From a virus, in IMG/VR virus record IMGVR_UViG_3300028708_000004, positions 1-36,895 of that record: a stretch of 36,895 nt of DNA. The stretch is one strand, 5' to 3'. This document shows positions 29,764-36,895 of this stretch, piece by piece; position 1 is the first letter of the stretch, and each line of letters starts with the position of its first letter. Made by a program: the position numbers and the translations under genes. The notes beneath the pieces were generated by a model, which was not told the origin of the DNA, did not search any database, and saw only the letters and a list, made by a program, of their open reading frames with translations.

Positions 29764-31187
29764 CAGCCGATCGCCCTCTGCCGACCTTCAGCGGCGGCCA
29801 GGTTGTTACCGGGGGGCGGCTTCGCTTCCTGGCCGTTCAGCGCTAATTGGGCACCCTGTCGGGCGGCCTGCAACTTGGCCTTGGCGGCCTCGGTGCGCCA
29901 CAGCATGAGGTCCGAGCCGGTGGTGCCCGGAATCTTCTCCCACAGGGCACTGGGGGGCACCTGCAGCATCTGGGCCATCTTCCCGAGGGCATCGACCTGT
30001 TGGGCGATCGAACGGGGCTCGGTGTCACGCCACCAGATCTGGGCGTCGGTGTCGGACGCGGCCTGCTCGTCGCCCGCGGCAGCGCCGGCCAACCGGAACG
30101 CCTGCTCCCACGCTTCGCCGTAAATGATCTGACGGTCCTGCACCTTCTTGGCGAGGGTCGTGTCGGCGGCGAGGAGCGCTTCGGCCGACAGGTTGATGAG
30201 GTCCCCGAGCAGGTAGTGCGGTGGGGTCTGGCTCAACAATCCGTACATGCGCAGGGCCTGCTCGATCGCTTCCACGATGTTCTTGAGGTTCGCTTCGGGC
30301 AGCGACCCGAACTTGGCGTCCTCATCCGAGGTCATCCACAGCGACTTGGCGAACGCCTGCACCTCGATGATGGGGTTGCCATCTGCACCGACAGGCATCG
30401 ACGCCAACCCTGTCGCCCATTTCTGGGGGGACGCCGCGTAGGTCTGGGCGACCAACAGGTCGAACACGGTCTGGTTCAACCGGTCCTGAATCGCCATCGC
30501 CGGAGAGATCTCCCCGTCGGGGTATCGGGTCAGGTTCCACGAGTTGCGGAACGGGACGATCGGCACGACCCCCAGCCCGTGTTGGGTCACCTCGAGGATG
30601 TCGACGATCGTGTCGCCCCCGACGCGCACCACGTACCGGGCCTGGTCGTCGAGGACGTGCCAGATCTCCTGGTCGACCTCGGTGGCCGAGTACATCGACT
30701 TCTGGCCCTGCTTGAGCCCGAGGAACGCCCAGTCGTCGGAGTAGTCCTCGAACCCGATCCACCACTCCCGGGGCGACACGGGCCGCATGACGGGGGCCGG
30801 CACACCGTCCTTCTCGCCGGGGAGCACCATGCAGCCGGCGTAGCCGTGCTTGGCGGCCTCGTCGTAGAGCGCCTTCTGGCGACCGTCGAGCCCGTTGGCC
30901 TGCCACCACTCCCACTGGGGGGCGTTCTCAACCGCGGTCTCCGAGGGCCGGAACCCGTCGACGATGAGCCGTTGGGTGAGCGTGGACACGATCAACCGGG
31001 TCAGGTTGGTGACCGACCGGTCGCGCAGCTCGAAGAACTCCCGGGTCGCCGTCGGCGGCTCGTAGGGGGCTTTGTGCTTGCCGATGTAGTACGACTCGAA
31101 GATGTCGAGCCGGGCCCATTCCTGTTGGGCGATCGGTCCCCACTCTTTGATGGCCCATGCGATGTCGGCGGTCGACTTGAGGAGCAT
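29763..31187 (-). CDS. Portal protein (474 aa)
   Basis: SPP1 Gp6-like portal, the 12-subunit ring through which DNA is packaged and ejected. N-terminal LLKSTADIAWAIKEW, then ESYYIGKHKAPYEP, TNLTRLIVSTLTQRLIVDGF, central DRLNQTVFDLLVAQTYA, and the C-terminal INLSAEALLAADTTLAKKVQ crown region fit the family. The length of 474 aa is normal. The ATG 31187 is coupled to a 4-codon mini-ORF by a TGATG junction. Confidence 0.9.
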   Translation of the reverse strand: MLLKSTADIAWAIKEWGPIAQQEWARLDIFESYYIGKHKAPYEPPTATREFFELRDRSVTNLTRLIVSTLTQRLIVDGFRPSETAVENAPQWEWWQANGLDGRQKALYDEAAKHGYAGCMVLPGEKDGVPAPVMRPVSPREWWIGFEDYSDDWAFLGLKQGQKSMYSATEVDQEIWHVLDDQARYVVRVGGDTIVDILEVTQHGLGVVPIVPFRNSWNLTRYPDGEISPAMAIQDRLNQTVFDLLVAQTYAASPQKWATGLASMPVGADGNPIIEVQAFAKSLWMTSDEDAKFGSLPEANLKNIVEAIEQALRMYGLLSQTPPHYLLGDLINLSAEALLAADTTLAKKVQDRQIIYGEAWEQAFRLAGAAAGDEQAASDTDAQIWWRDTEPRSIAQQVDALGKMAQMLQVPPSALWEKIPGTTGSDLMLWRTEAAKAKLQAARQGAQLALNGQEAKPPPGNNLAAAEGRQRAIG

Positions 31188-31201
31188 CAGTTGTCGCTCA
31201 T
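31187..31201 (-). other. Mini-ORF MSDN upstream of the portal start
   Basis: ATG AGC GAC AAC TGA overlaps the portal ATG in TGATG. It is preceded by GAGAGAG, too close for an ideal ribosome binding site. If translated it would couple to the portal gene. A chance occurrence cannot be excluded. Confidence 0.3.
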
Positions 31202-31215
31202 CTCTCTCAAATGAG

Positions 31216-31698
31216 TCACCGTAAGCCGACGTCCTCCACCCAAAGCTGGTACGGATACGCGGGGTCGTCGAAATGGGTGAGGGTGGCGGTCGCGGCGCCG
31301 ATGGTGCGTGTGGCGCGAGGTAGGAGCGTGTGGGAACCGGTCGTCGGGCGCCAGAGCAAAGCCGCAGTGAGCACGGTGTTGACGTTCATGGTGGTGCCCG
31401 CCGCGTCCGGCCTCGTCTCCCCGGTGTCCGCCACCCGGCCGATCGATACGCCATCAGAGAGAATGTCGAACAGCCACCGAGCGGCCACCGTCATCGACTT
31501 GGCATCACCTTGAATGGAGCAGAGCAAACGGACACGGTAGAGCCGAAGCGCGTCGGTGGTGACTGCCAACCCATAGCCCGCGGGGAACGTGTAGGGAGTG
31601 ACGGCCGTGGCCGTGGCGATGGCGGTTTGTCCGGGTATGCGGTAGCCGATGATCCCGTAGCCGAGCGAGCGCGTTGGCGCAATGTCGCCGAGCCTCAT
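31216..31698 (-). CDS. Virion-associated protein of unknown function (160 aa)
   Basis: ATG 31698 overlaps the collagen-like gene's stop. A beta-rich protein ([60 protein letters not shown]). Its C-terminal [11 protein letters not shown] is a motif I have seen at the end of small actinophage tail or decoration proteins, without a firm role. It lies between the fibre and the portal. A fibre partner or capsid decoration is possible. Confidence 0.65.
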   Translation of the reverse strand: MRLGDIAPTRSLGYGIIGYRIPGQTAIATATAVTPYTFPAGYGLAVTTDALRLYRVRLLCSIQGDAKSMTVAARWLFDILSDGVSIGRVADTGETRPDAAGTTMNVNTVLTAALLWRPTTGSHTLLPRATRTIGAATATLTHFDDPAYPYQLWVEDVGLR

Positions 31699-33407
31699 GC
31701 GCCGAGCAACCCCTTGGCCTTGAGTTCATCGATCAGCGTGGCCAGCACCTGCATCGTCTCGAAGAGTGTGTCGGAGGTGGCGTCGAGGGTCTTCTTGGCG
31801 GTGTGCGCCGTCGTTGACCAACCGGTCGAGCGGGCGGTACCGGCGGCGCCGAAGAACCCGAGAACCGATGACGCCGAGCCCACCTCAACGTTGCCGGCGA
31901 CGTCGAGCGCGGCGAGGCTCACGAGGCGGTCGTAGTTCCACGTGAACGGCAGTCCGTAGGCTTGCCCGGTGTTGTACGGGCGATCGGTCAGGAATCGGAT
32001 GCTGCGCCAGTTGTAGTTGTGCGCCGCGGTGGTGTGCAGGATCGTCAGTCGGTGATAGGCCGCGTAGGTGACGGTCGTGGCCAGATGCATGAAGTAGGCG
32101 CCGTCGGGAACGGTGGCCGTCGGCAGGATCGCGTTCCACGTGGTGCCGTCCGTCGACTCTTCGAGCGTGACCTGATAGCCCTTCGGCGGCCCGTACTCCT
32201 GATAGAGCTGGAGCATCGACGCATAGCTCGACGCCGGCCCTTGCAGCACGACGCGCCACCGCGGGTACGTCGTCGAGTTGAGCACCGCACCGCCCGCCGT
32301 GTGACCAGAGAAGATCTCCTTTACGACGGTGCTGGCGAGCGCCACCCACGCCGTTCCATTCCAGTACTCGGCGACCGTGATCGGGATGCTCTGGAACCGG
32401 TCGGACCAGGTCTGCGTGATCAGCGGCAACAGCGAGCGGTACGCGGCAAGCGAACCGATACCGGTGATCTTCGCCGTGGATTGCAACCGGAAATCATCGC
32501 CGGTGATCGGGCCGGTGACGCTCACATACGGGCGCCATCCCGTGTCGAAATCGGCTCCGCTGATCTTCGTCAGGATCTCGGTGGCCACCCCGCCCGGAGC
32601 GACGCCCGGCCCCGCCGCGCCGGTCGAGCCCGTTGCCCCGACCGGTCCCTGCGCACCGGTAGCGCCCGTGTCGCCCTTCGGACCCTGTGCCCCTGTCGCT
32701 CCCGCGGGGCCCTGAGCGCCGGCAGCGCCGGCAGGACCAGGATCACCCTGAGGACCGGGGGGCCCCGCGGGACCGGGCACCGTTGAATCAGCACCGGCCG
32801 GACCGGCTGGACCAGGATCACCCTGGGGGCCAGCAGGGCCGGGCACGGTCGAATCGGCACCCGTTGGACCGGCTGGCCCCGCAGGACCAGGGTCACCGGC
32901 AGGACCGGGGGGACCCGGCACCGTGGAGTCGGCGCCCGGTGGCCCCGCGGGACCTTCAGGGCCGGATGGCCCCGGATCACCTGGCGGCCCCGCGGGACCA
33001 GGCACCGTCGAATCTGCCCCGGGGGGACCGGCAGGGCCATCCGCTCCCGCCGGCCCCTCCGCCCCCGGGGGTCCGGCTGGACCAGCCGGACCGGGGGGAC
33101 CGACCTGGCCCTCAACGGTCAGTTCGACCGCCTCGACGGGCTGCAGGTCCAACGCGACCGTCGTCGTGTGCAGCGACAGGGCGACGGTCTGCGTGATGGC
33201 GTCCAGCGTCACCTCATCGGCGTCCGTCGAGTAGTTCAACGCCACCGACGACGGGGCGCCTTTGGCATCGAGGGTCACGCCACCGGCCTGCGCCAAATTG
33301 AGCGCTACGAGGTCGTAGCGGACGTCGAGACCGACCGGACCGGCAGCCGGGGGCAGGTCCAAACTGACCGGCACCGTCACCAGGTCGAGCGTGATCTCCT
33401 CAGGCAC
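31695..33407 (-). CDS. Collagen-like fibre protein (570 aa)
   Basis: Probable host-contact or decoration fibre. Residues 1-100 are repeated beta strands (VSLDLPP, VTLDAKG, VALSLH). Residues about 103-268 are Gly-X-Y collagen repeats, with GADSTVPGP occurring four times (about 130, 158, 183, 205). These predict a triple-helical shaft. The C-terminal about 300 residues form a beta-rich head ([56 protein letters not shown]) that may bind a receptor. It is encoded between terminase and portal, unlike the usual location beyond the tape measure. Confidence 0.82.
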   Translation of the reverse strand: MPEEITLDLVTVPVSLDLPPAAGPVGLDVRYDLVALNLAQAGGVTLDAKGAPSSVALNYSTDADEVTLDAITQTVALSLHTTTVALDLQPVEAVELTVEGQVGPPGPAGPAGPPGAEGPAGADGPAGPPGADSTVPGPAGPPGDPGPSGPEGPAGPPGADSTVPGPPGPAGDPGPAGPAGPTGADSTVPGPAGPQGDPGPAGPAGADSTVPGPAGPPGPQGDPGPAGAAGAQGPAGATGAQGPKGDTGATGAQGPVGATGSTGAAGPGVAPGGVATEILTKISGADFDTGWRPYVSVTGPITGDDFRLQSTAKITGIGSLAAYRSLLPLITQTWSDRFQSIPITVAEYWNGTAWVALASTVVKEIFSGHTAGGAVLNSTTYPRWRVVLQGPASSYASMLQLYQEYGPPKGYQVTLEESTDGTTWNAILPTATVPDGAYFMHLATTVTYAAYHRLTILHTTAAHNYNWRSIRFLTDRPYNTGQAYGLPFTWNYDRLVSLAALDVAGNVEVGSASSVLGFFGAAGTARSTGWSTTAHTAKKTLDATSDTLFETMQVLATLIDELKAKGLLGA

Positions 33408-33852
33408 GGGCCCGGCCTTTCGCCAACAGCTCCTGTTGGGGTGTCAGCGCCGAGGTGGCCACGGGCGTGACCACGGTGATCGGGCCGGGATCGTCACGGG
33501 ACACGTCGTCGGTGATCTGCAGGCCGGTACAGATCCACCACGTGCGGATCGTGTCACCGGTCGTCGAGTCGAGTTCCTCGAGGTCGAACACGTAGCCCGA
33601 CTTGAGTTTCGCGGTGTCGTCCCCCGACATCGACAACAGGACCGTCGACGGGACGCTGCCACCCGACGGCGTGATCACCGAAGTGGCGAACTCGACGACC
33701 AACGCACCGTTCGCCGAAGGACGCACCTGCGCCCGCCAGTCGGAGCCGGACACGTCGATGGGGTCGCCGTCTTGGGTGATGTTGACGGGGATCGTCAACG
33801 GGTCGCCCCGGACGATCGTGCCGGACTCGGGGTACTTGCTGGTCGCCGCCAT
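33400..33852 (-). CDS. Ig-like/BppU-type N-terminal domain protein (150 aa)
   Basis: ATG 33852 overlaps the large terminase stop (TGATG). The sequence begins [20 protein letters not shown] and continues [20 protein letters not shown], the pattern of BppU-type baseplate Ig-like domains. Further strands lie at [17 protein letters not shown] and [10 protein letters not shown]. The last residues ([15 protein letters not shown]) are helical. Probably forms the attachment domain for the collagen-like fibre encoded immediately after, overlapping its start by 8 nt. Confidence 0.7.
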   Translation of the reverse strand: MAATSKYPESGTIVRGDPLTIPVNITQDGDPIDVSGSDWRAQVRPSANGALVVEFATSVITPSGGSVPSTVLLSMSGDDTAKLKSGYVFDLEELDSTTGDTIRTWWICTGLQITDDVSRDDPGPITVVTPVATSALTPQQELLAKGRARA

Positions 33853-35465
33853 CAGATCCCCGCGAACCAAGAGGTCGTGCGCCGGTTCAACATGCCCTTG
33901 GCGATGCAGTCCCGACGCGCTTCGGCTGAAATGACCGCGGCCATCGCCGCGTCGATCTTGTTCGGTGAATGCGGCCGGTCTTTGGTGAGGGTGAACAGGT
34001 TGCGGCCGTCGTCGTCGAGCGCCGGCAGGAGCTTGCGCCGGGCGTTGGAAATGTGACGGGCGAAGACGCTGTCACCGTCATGTGTAACGTCCCCGCCCGC
34101 CACGGCCGCAACGAAGTACCCGACAGCGTCGCCCAGTTTGCGACTGCGGAGGTTCGTCACGAAATCGGCGACGTGGTCCTTGCCGTAGCGTCCCGTCCAC
34201 CGGTCGGTCAGATGCTCGATCTTCTGGGGGTCCGAGTAGATGAGCCCCACGTCGAACCGCTCGAACGCCTCATCGACGGCGGCGTCGGCCAGTTCGAAGT
34301 CGTGCTCGTAGTTCTCATCGGCGCCGGGTGGGCGTTCGATGATGCACAGGGGCCACTGGTGGAACCCGTCGACGGTCGTGGCGATGATCGCCAGGGCGTC
34401 CTGCCAGCGGGCGCCGTCCACGCCGATCGAGATGAGCGTCCCGTCGGGCACCACGATCTCCGGGTGCGCCGCGTTGCGCCACGCCTCGAGGTCGAAAGCG
34501 ACATCCTCACCGGCATGCACCCGGTTCAAGAAGAACCGCTCGGCCTGGGCCGGGTCACGCTTGAGCAGCGCCTCAACTTCGACGTCGATGCGATCGAGGT
34601 CGACCCAGCCTTTCCACGTGCGCCCGTTGCGCACCGAATCCCCGTAGGCGTGACGCATCGCTTTGCGCCGTTCGCTCTTGTTGCGCACCGACCCACCGAT
34701 CGGCGCCGGGTAGTCGACGTACACGCCGACCGGGTTCTCGTTCGTGTCCTGCGCGATGGAATCGTCGACCAGAGCCCAAGCGTTCGTCGTTTCGATGAAG
34801 CGCCCCCCCATGCCCGACAGGTTCCTGCGCTGGTTGTCGGCGAGGCGTTTGCCGTTGTTGCGTTCCGTCCATCCGTGCGTCTCATCACAGACCACGCACG
34901 TGACACGCTGACCGAGTCGGGACAGCGCCGCAGCCGTCACCGGCTCGATCAGCCCGCCGCCCGGAACGTTGATGCGAGTCAGACCGGCGTCCGGTAGCTC
35001 GGCATCAAGGGGTCCGAACCGGATCATCGGCAGTAGCGCCCGATAGATGTTCGCCGTCTGATCCTCGGAGATCGCCGTGATCTGAATGTGCGGTGTCGGC
35101 CACGGCCGGCCCACGATCACCCCGTCGGCATCCCACCCATCAGGCAGGGCCGGGCCCATCGCCTCGAAACAGATGATGGCGGCACTGAAGGGGCCTTTGC
35201 CCCACTTCTGGGGCCTCGTAAGCTGCGACCCCCGCTCGTAATGGAAGCGAGGACCCGACCATTTCATCGACTTGCCCTTGGGGTTGATCCGGTAGTGATG
35301 CACCAGGAACCGGACCATCTCGTCCGTCAACCGGAACGGGTCGCCCATCTGGTCGCCGTCGGGGATCACACAGTGGGCTTCGATCCACTGCCAGGCGATC
35401 ACGCCCAACGTCGGGAAGTCGAGGCCCGTCTCCGCCAGTTCGGCGTCAGGGCCGCGCCATGTCAT
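33852..35465 (-). CDS. Terminase large subunit (537 aa)
   Basis: ATPase-nuclease that packages the genome. Walker A-like segment RPQKWGKGP (84-92) with variant loop, Walker B VVCDETH (D194, E195), adenine-side motif near ITAISEDQTANIYRALL. The C-terminal RNase H-like nuclease shows D350 in ISIGVDGARW, D412 in YSDPQKIEH and D505 in SPNKIDAAMA. The length of 537 aa is normal. It follows the small terminase and a tiny membrane protein, and overlaps the next gene by one base. Confidence 0.93.
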   Translation of the reverse strand: MTWRGPDAELAETGLDFPTLGVIAWQWIEAHCVIPDGDQMGDPFRLTDEMVRFLVHHYRINPKGKSMKWSGPRFHYERGSQLTRPQKWGKGPFSAAIICFEAMGPALPDGWDADGVIVGRPWPTPHIQITAISEDQTANIYRALLPMIRFGPLDAELPDAGLTRINVPGGGLIEPVTAAALSRLGQRVTCVVCDETHGWTERNNGKRLADNQRRNLSGMGGRFIETTNAWALVDDSIAQDTNENPVGVYVDYPAPIGGSVRNKSERRKAMRHAYGDSVRNGRTWKGWVDLDRIDVEVEALLKRDPAQAERFFLNRVHAGEDVAFDLEAWRNAAHPEIVVPDGTLISIGVDGARWQDALAIIATTVDGFHQWPLCIIERPPGADENYEHDFELADAAVDEAFERFDVGLIYSDPQKIEHLTDRWTGRYGKDHVADFVTNLRSRKLGDAVGYFVAAVAGGDVTHDGDSVFARHISNARRKLLPALDDDGRNLFTLTKDRPHSPNKIDAAMAAVISAEARRDCIAKGMLNRRTTSWFAGI

Positions 35466-35569
35466 CGATGATCTCGGAAGCCCACAACGAGTAGGGCAAT
35501 GGTCACGGCCACACCGTCTAAGGCCACCACGACTGTCAACGTGTTGATCGCGTCGATCACATCACTCAT
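35462..35569 (-). CDS. Tiny single-span membrane protein (35 aa)
   Basis: ATG 35569 overlaps the small terminase stop (ATGA), and its stop overlaps the large terminase start (4 nt). The sequence MSDVIDAINTLTVVVALDGV, then AVTIALLVVG, contains one hydrophobic helix (about 8-29) and a basic end (FRDHR). Tight coupling on both sides suggests it is real. The function is unknown, and a membrane protein inside the packaging cassette is unexpected. Confidence 0.6.
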   Translation of the reverse strand: MSDVIDAINTLTVVVALDGVAVTIALLVVGFRDHR

Positions 35570-36030
35570 TCCCGCATCCCCTTCAACCGGTCTCGAATGT
35601 TCGTCACGTTCCCCGTCGATTCGGGGGTTGCTTCCGGCGCCGGTTCGTCGACAAAGGCGTAGTGGAGCTTCGTGGCGCCCGTCGGGGTCAGCCCGAACGC
35701 CTCGTCGATGCGCAGGATCAGGGGCAGGAGGCGCACGGCGAGGTCGGTGGCCCGGCTGTCGCCATCCTCGGACTCGATCGCCGCCACCCATTGGTCTTCG
35801 AGCTGCGCCCGTCGGCTGAGGGGCTCGATGAACCCGTCATGCCACGTCGTGGCCTGCGGCGTCGACCACGCCCACCGCCACCAACGCCTACCGGCCGGTC
35901 CCAACCTCACCGGGCACTTGGGTGCAGGACCAGAGCGCCCGGTGAGGGGCAGCCGGTGAGCTGCCTGAGAAGCCGCGACATCCCGACGTTTCCGACGGGC
36001 GTCAGCAGGCTTCGGGACCGGGGACGGCAT
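35566..36030 (-). CDS. Terminase small subunit (154 aa)
   Basis: Binds the packaging site and hands DNA to the large subunit. A basic N-terminus (KPADARRKRRDVAASQAAHR) is followed by GPAPKCPVRLGPAGRRWWRW, ATTWHDGFIEPLSRRAQLED and a helical LRIDEAFGLTPTGATKLHYA. This fits actinophage small terminases, with the oligomerisation core before the C-terminal recruiting tail (TNIRDRLKGMRE). It lies directly upstream of the large subunit. Confidence 0.75.
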   Translation of the reverse strand: MPSPVPKPADARRKRRDVAASQAAHRLPLTGRSGPAPKCPVRLGPAGRRWWRWAWSTPQATTWHDGFIEPLSRRAQLEDQWVAAIESEDGDSRATDLAVRLLPLILRIDEAFGLTPTGATKLHYAFVDEPAPEATPESTGNVTNIRDRLKGMRE

Positions 36031-36353
36031 CAGCTGGACTTCTTGGCCGAATGCTCAGCGGCCTTCGACGCCGACTTGGACGACTCGTGAGTCTCCGAGG
36101 ACTTGGCCTTCGACCGGCGCGAGCCTGTGCCGGTGAACGTGGTCCCCGAGACCGGAGGATCCGGCGGCACCTCGTACGGGTACTCCTTGCCCGTGTAGTT
36201 CTCATAGGCGTCCTTCGACGCCTTCAACGACTCTTCCTTCGCCTCCACCTGACGGGCGTTCTCGGCGTCGATCTGCTCGTCACGGAACCCCTCGGGCTCC
36301 GGTTCCGGAACAGGACCAGTGCCCGGCGTACCGGGCAGCGACGGGTCACTCAT
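36030..36353 (-). CDS. Disordered charged protein (107 aa)
   Basis: ATG 36353 overlaps the HNH stop (ATGA). The first 20 residues are Pro/Gly/Glu-rich. Residues about 22-50 are an acidic helix (RDEQIDAENARQVEAKEESL). YTGKEYPYEVPPDPP follows, and the C-terminal 35 residues are Ser/Lys-rich (SKAKSSETHESSKSASKAAE). No domain is recognised. A nucleic-acid-binding basic tail is possible. It lies between the HNH and small terminase genes. Confidence 0.65.
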   Translation of the reverse strand: MSDPSLPGTPGTGPVPEPEPEGFRDEQIDAENARQVEAKEESLKASKDAYENYTGKEYPYEVPPDPPVSGTTFTGTGSRRSKAKSSETHESSKSASKAAEHSAKKSS

Positions 36354-36673
36354 GGGCGGTATCTCCCTTGTGCGATGCCGCCCTCGTGCCCCGATTTGCG
36401 TCTATCGCAGACGAGGCAGATGGGCGCCAGGTTGTCTGGATGGTGGTTGTCGCCGGCCACGATGTGATCCACCCGGTTCCCGTAGGAGCCGCACAGGTGG
36501 CACGTGAAATGGTCACGGCGCAACACGAACTGTCGGAGGCGGGGCCAGTCGACCGGGAGCCGGGAGCGACGGGTAGAGGTCGCATACGGGACCGGCTTGT
36601 GGGCCTCGCAGTAGGTGTCGGAGGTGAGGGTCGGGCACCGAACAGCGGCGCAGGGACCCCACTTGCGTCCCAA
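36350..36673 (-). CDS. HNH endonuclease next to the terminase (107 aa)
   Basis: N-terminal zinc residues C8, C13, C22, H25, then the HNH core: CHLCG (C58, C61), VDHIVAG (D69, H70), HHPDNLAPICLVC (N81, C86, C89). Small HNH proteins beside terminases assist cos-site cleavage during packaging in HK97-like phages, so that is the expected role. The start is a TTG at 36673 with AGAGGAAAA upstream. First gene of the late block, opposite the structured element. Confidence 0.88.
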   Translation of the reverse strand: MGRKWGPCAAVRCPTLTSDTYCEAHKPVPYATSTRRSRLPVDWPRLRQFVLRRDHFTCHLCGSYGNRVDHIVAGDNHHPDNLAPICLVCDRRKSGHEGGIAQGRYRP

Positions 36674-36720
36674 ATGGCTTTTCCTCTAACCGACCTCGGG
36701 CAACTACCTGATGCTCACGG

Positions 36721-36749
36721 GTTATAGCACTCCGTTAGACGAAAGTCGA
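36721..36749 (-). promoter_or_regulatory. Candidate late promoter
   Basis: On the minus strand TCGACT (36744-36749, 4 of 6 matches to TTGACA), a 17-nt spacer and TATAAC (36721-36726, 5 of 6 matches to TATAAT) make a plausible sigma-70-type promoter for the HNH-terminase-capsid operon, about 50 nt upstream of the HNH start. Confidence 0.5.
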
Positions 36750-36760
36750 GAGGTCGATGT

Positions 36761-36891
36761 TTTCATATAACGGTCTGCTAGGTAAACCAAGCAAAGGCTT
36801 GCTGTAACCAGGTTTCCCCTGGTCAGGAGGGTCTCGCACTGCTTGTTGGAGCAGGGACAGAGACATGTTAGAGCTTGGCCGTTATATGAAA
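36761..36891. ncRNA. Structured element with closing inverted repeat, function unknown
   Basis: The 131-bp element is closed by TTTCATATAACGG (36761-36773) and CCGTTATATGAAA (36879-36891), a perfect 13-bp stem. Inside are CCAAGC (36787-36792) / GCTTGG (36873-36878), ACCAGG (36807-36812) / CCTGGT (36818-36823), and a stem GTCTC (36831-36835) / GAGAC (36860-36864) with nested CTGCT / AGCAG (36839-36843 / 36850-36854). Several helices at a junction suggest a folded RNA or a protein-binding DNA site such as cos or pac. It codes for no protein. I know no family that matches, and strand and transcription are unknown. Confidence 0.55.
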
Positions 36892-36895
36892 GCCT

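Noticed and set aside
32600-33120. Repetitive DNA that could look like a CRISPR or satellite array
   Set aside because: It is codon-level repetition of collagen Gly-X-Y units in the fibre gene; there are no uniform repeats with unique spacers. No CRISPR array was found in the window.
34110-35220. Large terminase as a degenerate pseudogene because of its unusual Walker A (RPQKWGKGP)
   Set aside because: The ORF is full length, with intact Walker B and nuclease aspartates. Similar variant P-loops are, to my recollection, normal in actinophage terminases.
36761-36891. tRNA or tmRNA gene
   Set aside because: The closing stem is 13 bp, no T-loop GTTCGA or CCA end is present, and the arms do not match a cloverleaf.

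Overview
The window looks like the genome, or nearly the whole genome, of a temperate long-tailed phage (siphovirus) of a high-GC actinobacterium. The evidence is uniformly GC-rich coding sequence, GTG/TTG starts with GGAGG-type ribosome binding sites, genes packed with 1-nt (TGATG) or 4-nt (ATGA/GTGA) overlaps, and families typical of actinophages: a phiC31 gp3-type recombination directionality factor, a large serine integrase, a DUF3987 primase-helicase, an HNH endonuclease next to the terminase, and a GGGCCCT -1 frameshift in the tail chaperone pair. The exact host cannot be read from the sequence.

Nearly everything is on the minus strand, so it is read from high to low coordinates. From 36.7 kb down to 17.8 kb is the virion block: HNH endonuclease, small terminase, large terminase, an Ig-like baseplate-type protein, a collagen-like fibre protein, portal, MuF-type head protein, scaffold, major capsid protein, four head-tail connector proteins, major tail protein, the frameshifted tail chaperones, tape measure and a group of tail/baseplate proteins. 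It ends at a strong hairpin (17671-17706). The collagen-like fibre lies between terminase and portal instead of after the tape measure, which is unusual.

From 17.5 to 14.5 kb on the minus strand are a SEC-C zinc protein, a proline-rich coiled-coil protein, a small two-helix membrane protein (holin candidate), another coiled-coil protein, a conserved phage protein of unknown role and a second small membrane protein. From 12.1 to 14.6 kb is the only plus-strand block: an unknown protein, a ribbon-helix-helix-like DNA-binding protein, repeat-built coiled-coil proteins and three small membrane proteins. It diverges from the integrase (10376-11917) across a 203-bp gap that holds a 56-bp imperfect inverted repeat, the best attP candidate, and a terminator-like hairpin.

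From 10 kb to the left end is the early/replication operon: an excisionase-type HTH protein, a RecB-like nuclease, a DNA methyltransferase coupled to a small PD-(D/E)XK nuclease, the gp3-like directionality factor, a RuvC-like resolvase, several small unknown proteins, the DUF3987 primase-helicase and a zinc-ribbon protein. Integrase, attP candidate, gp3-like protein and HTH protein together make a plausible integration/excision switch. RecB-like nuclease, RuvC-like resolvase and primase-helicase serve replication and recombination.

The right end (36674-36895) is non-coding. It has a plausible late promoter and a compact multi-helix inverted-repeat element (36761-36891). If the genome is circular or cos-ended at the window boundary, this element lies between the end of the early operon and the start of the packaging operon. 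No endolysin, tRNA gene or CRISPR array was recognised.
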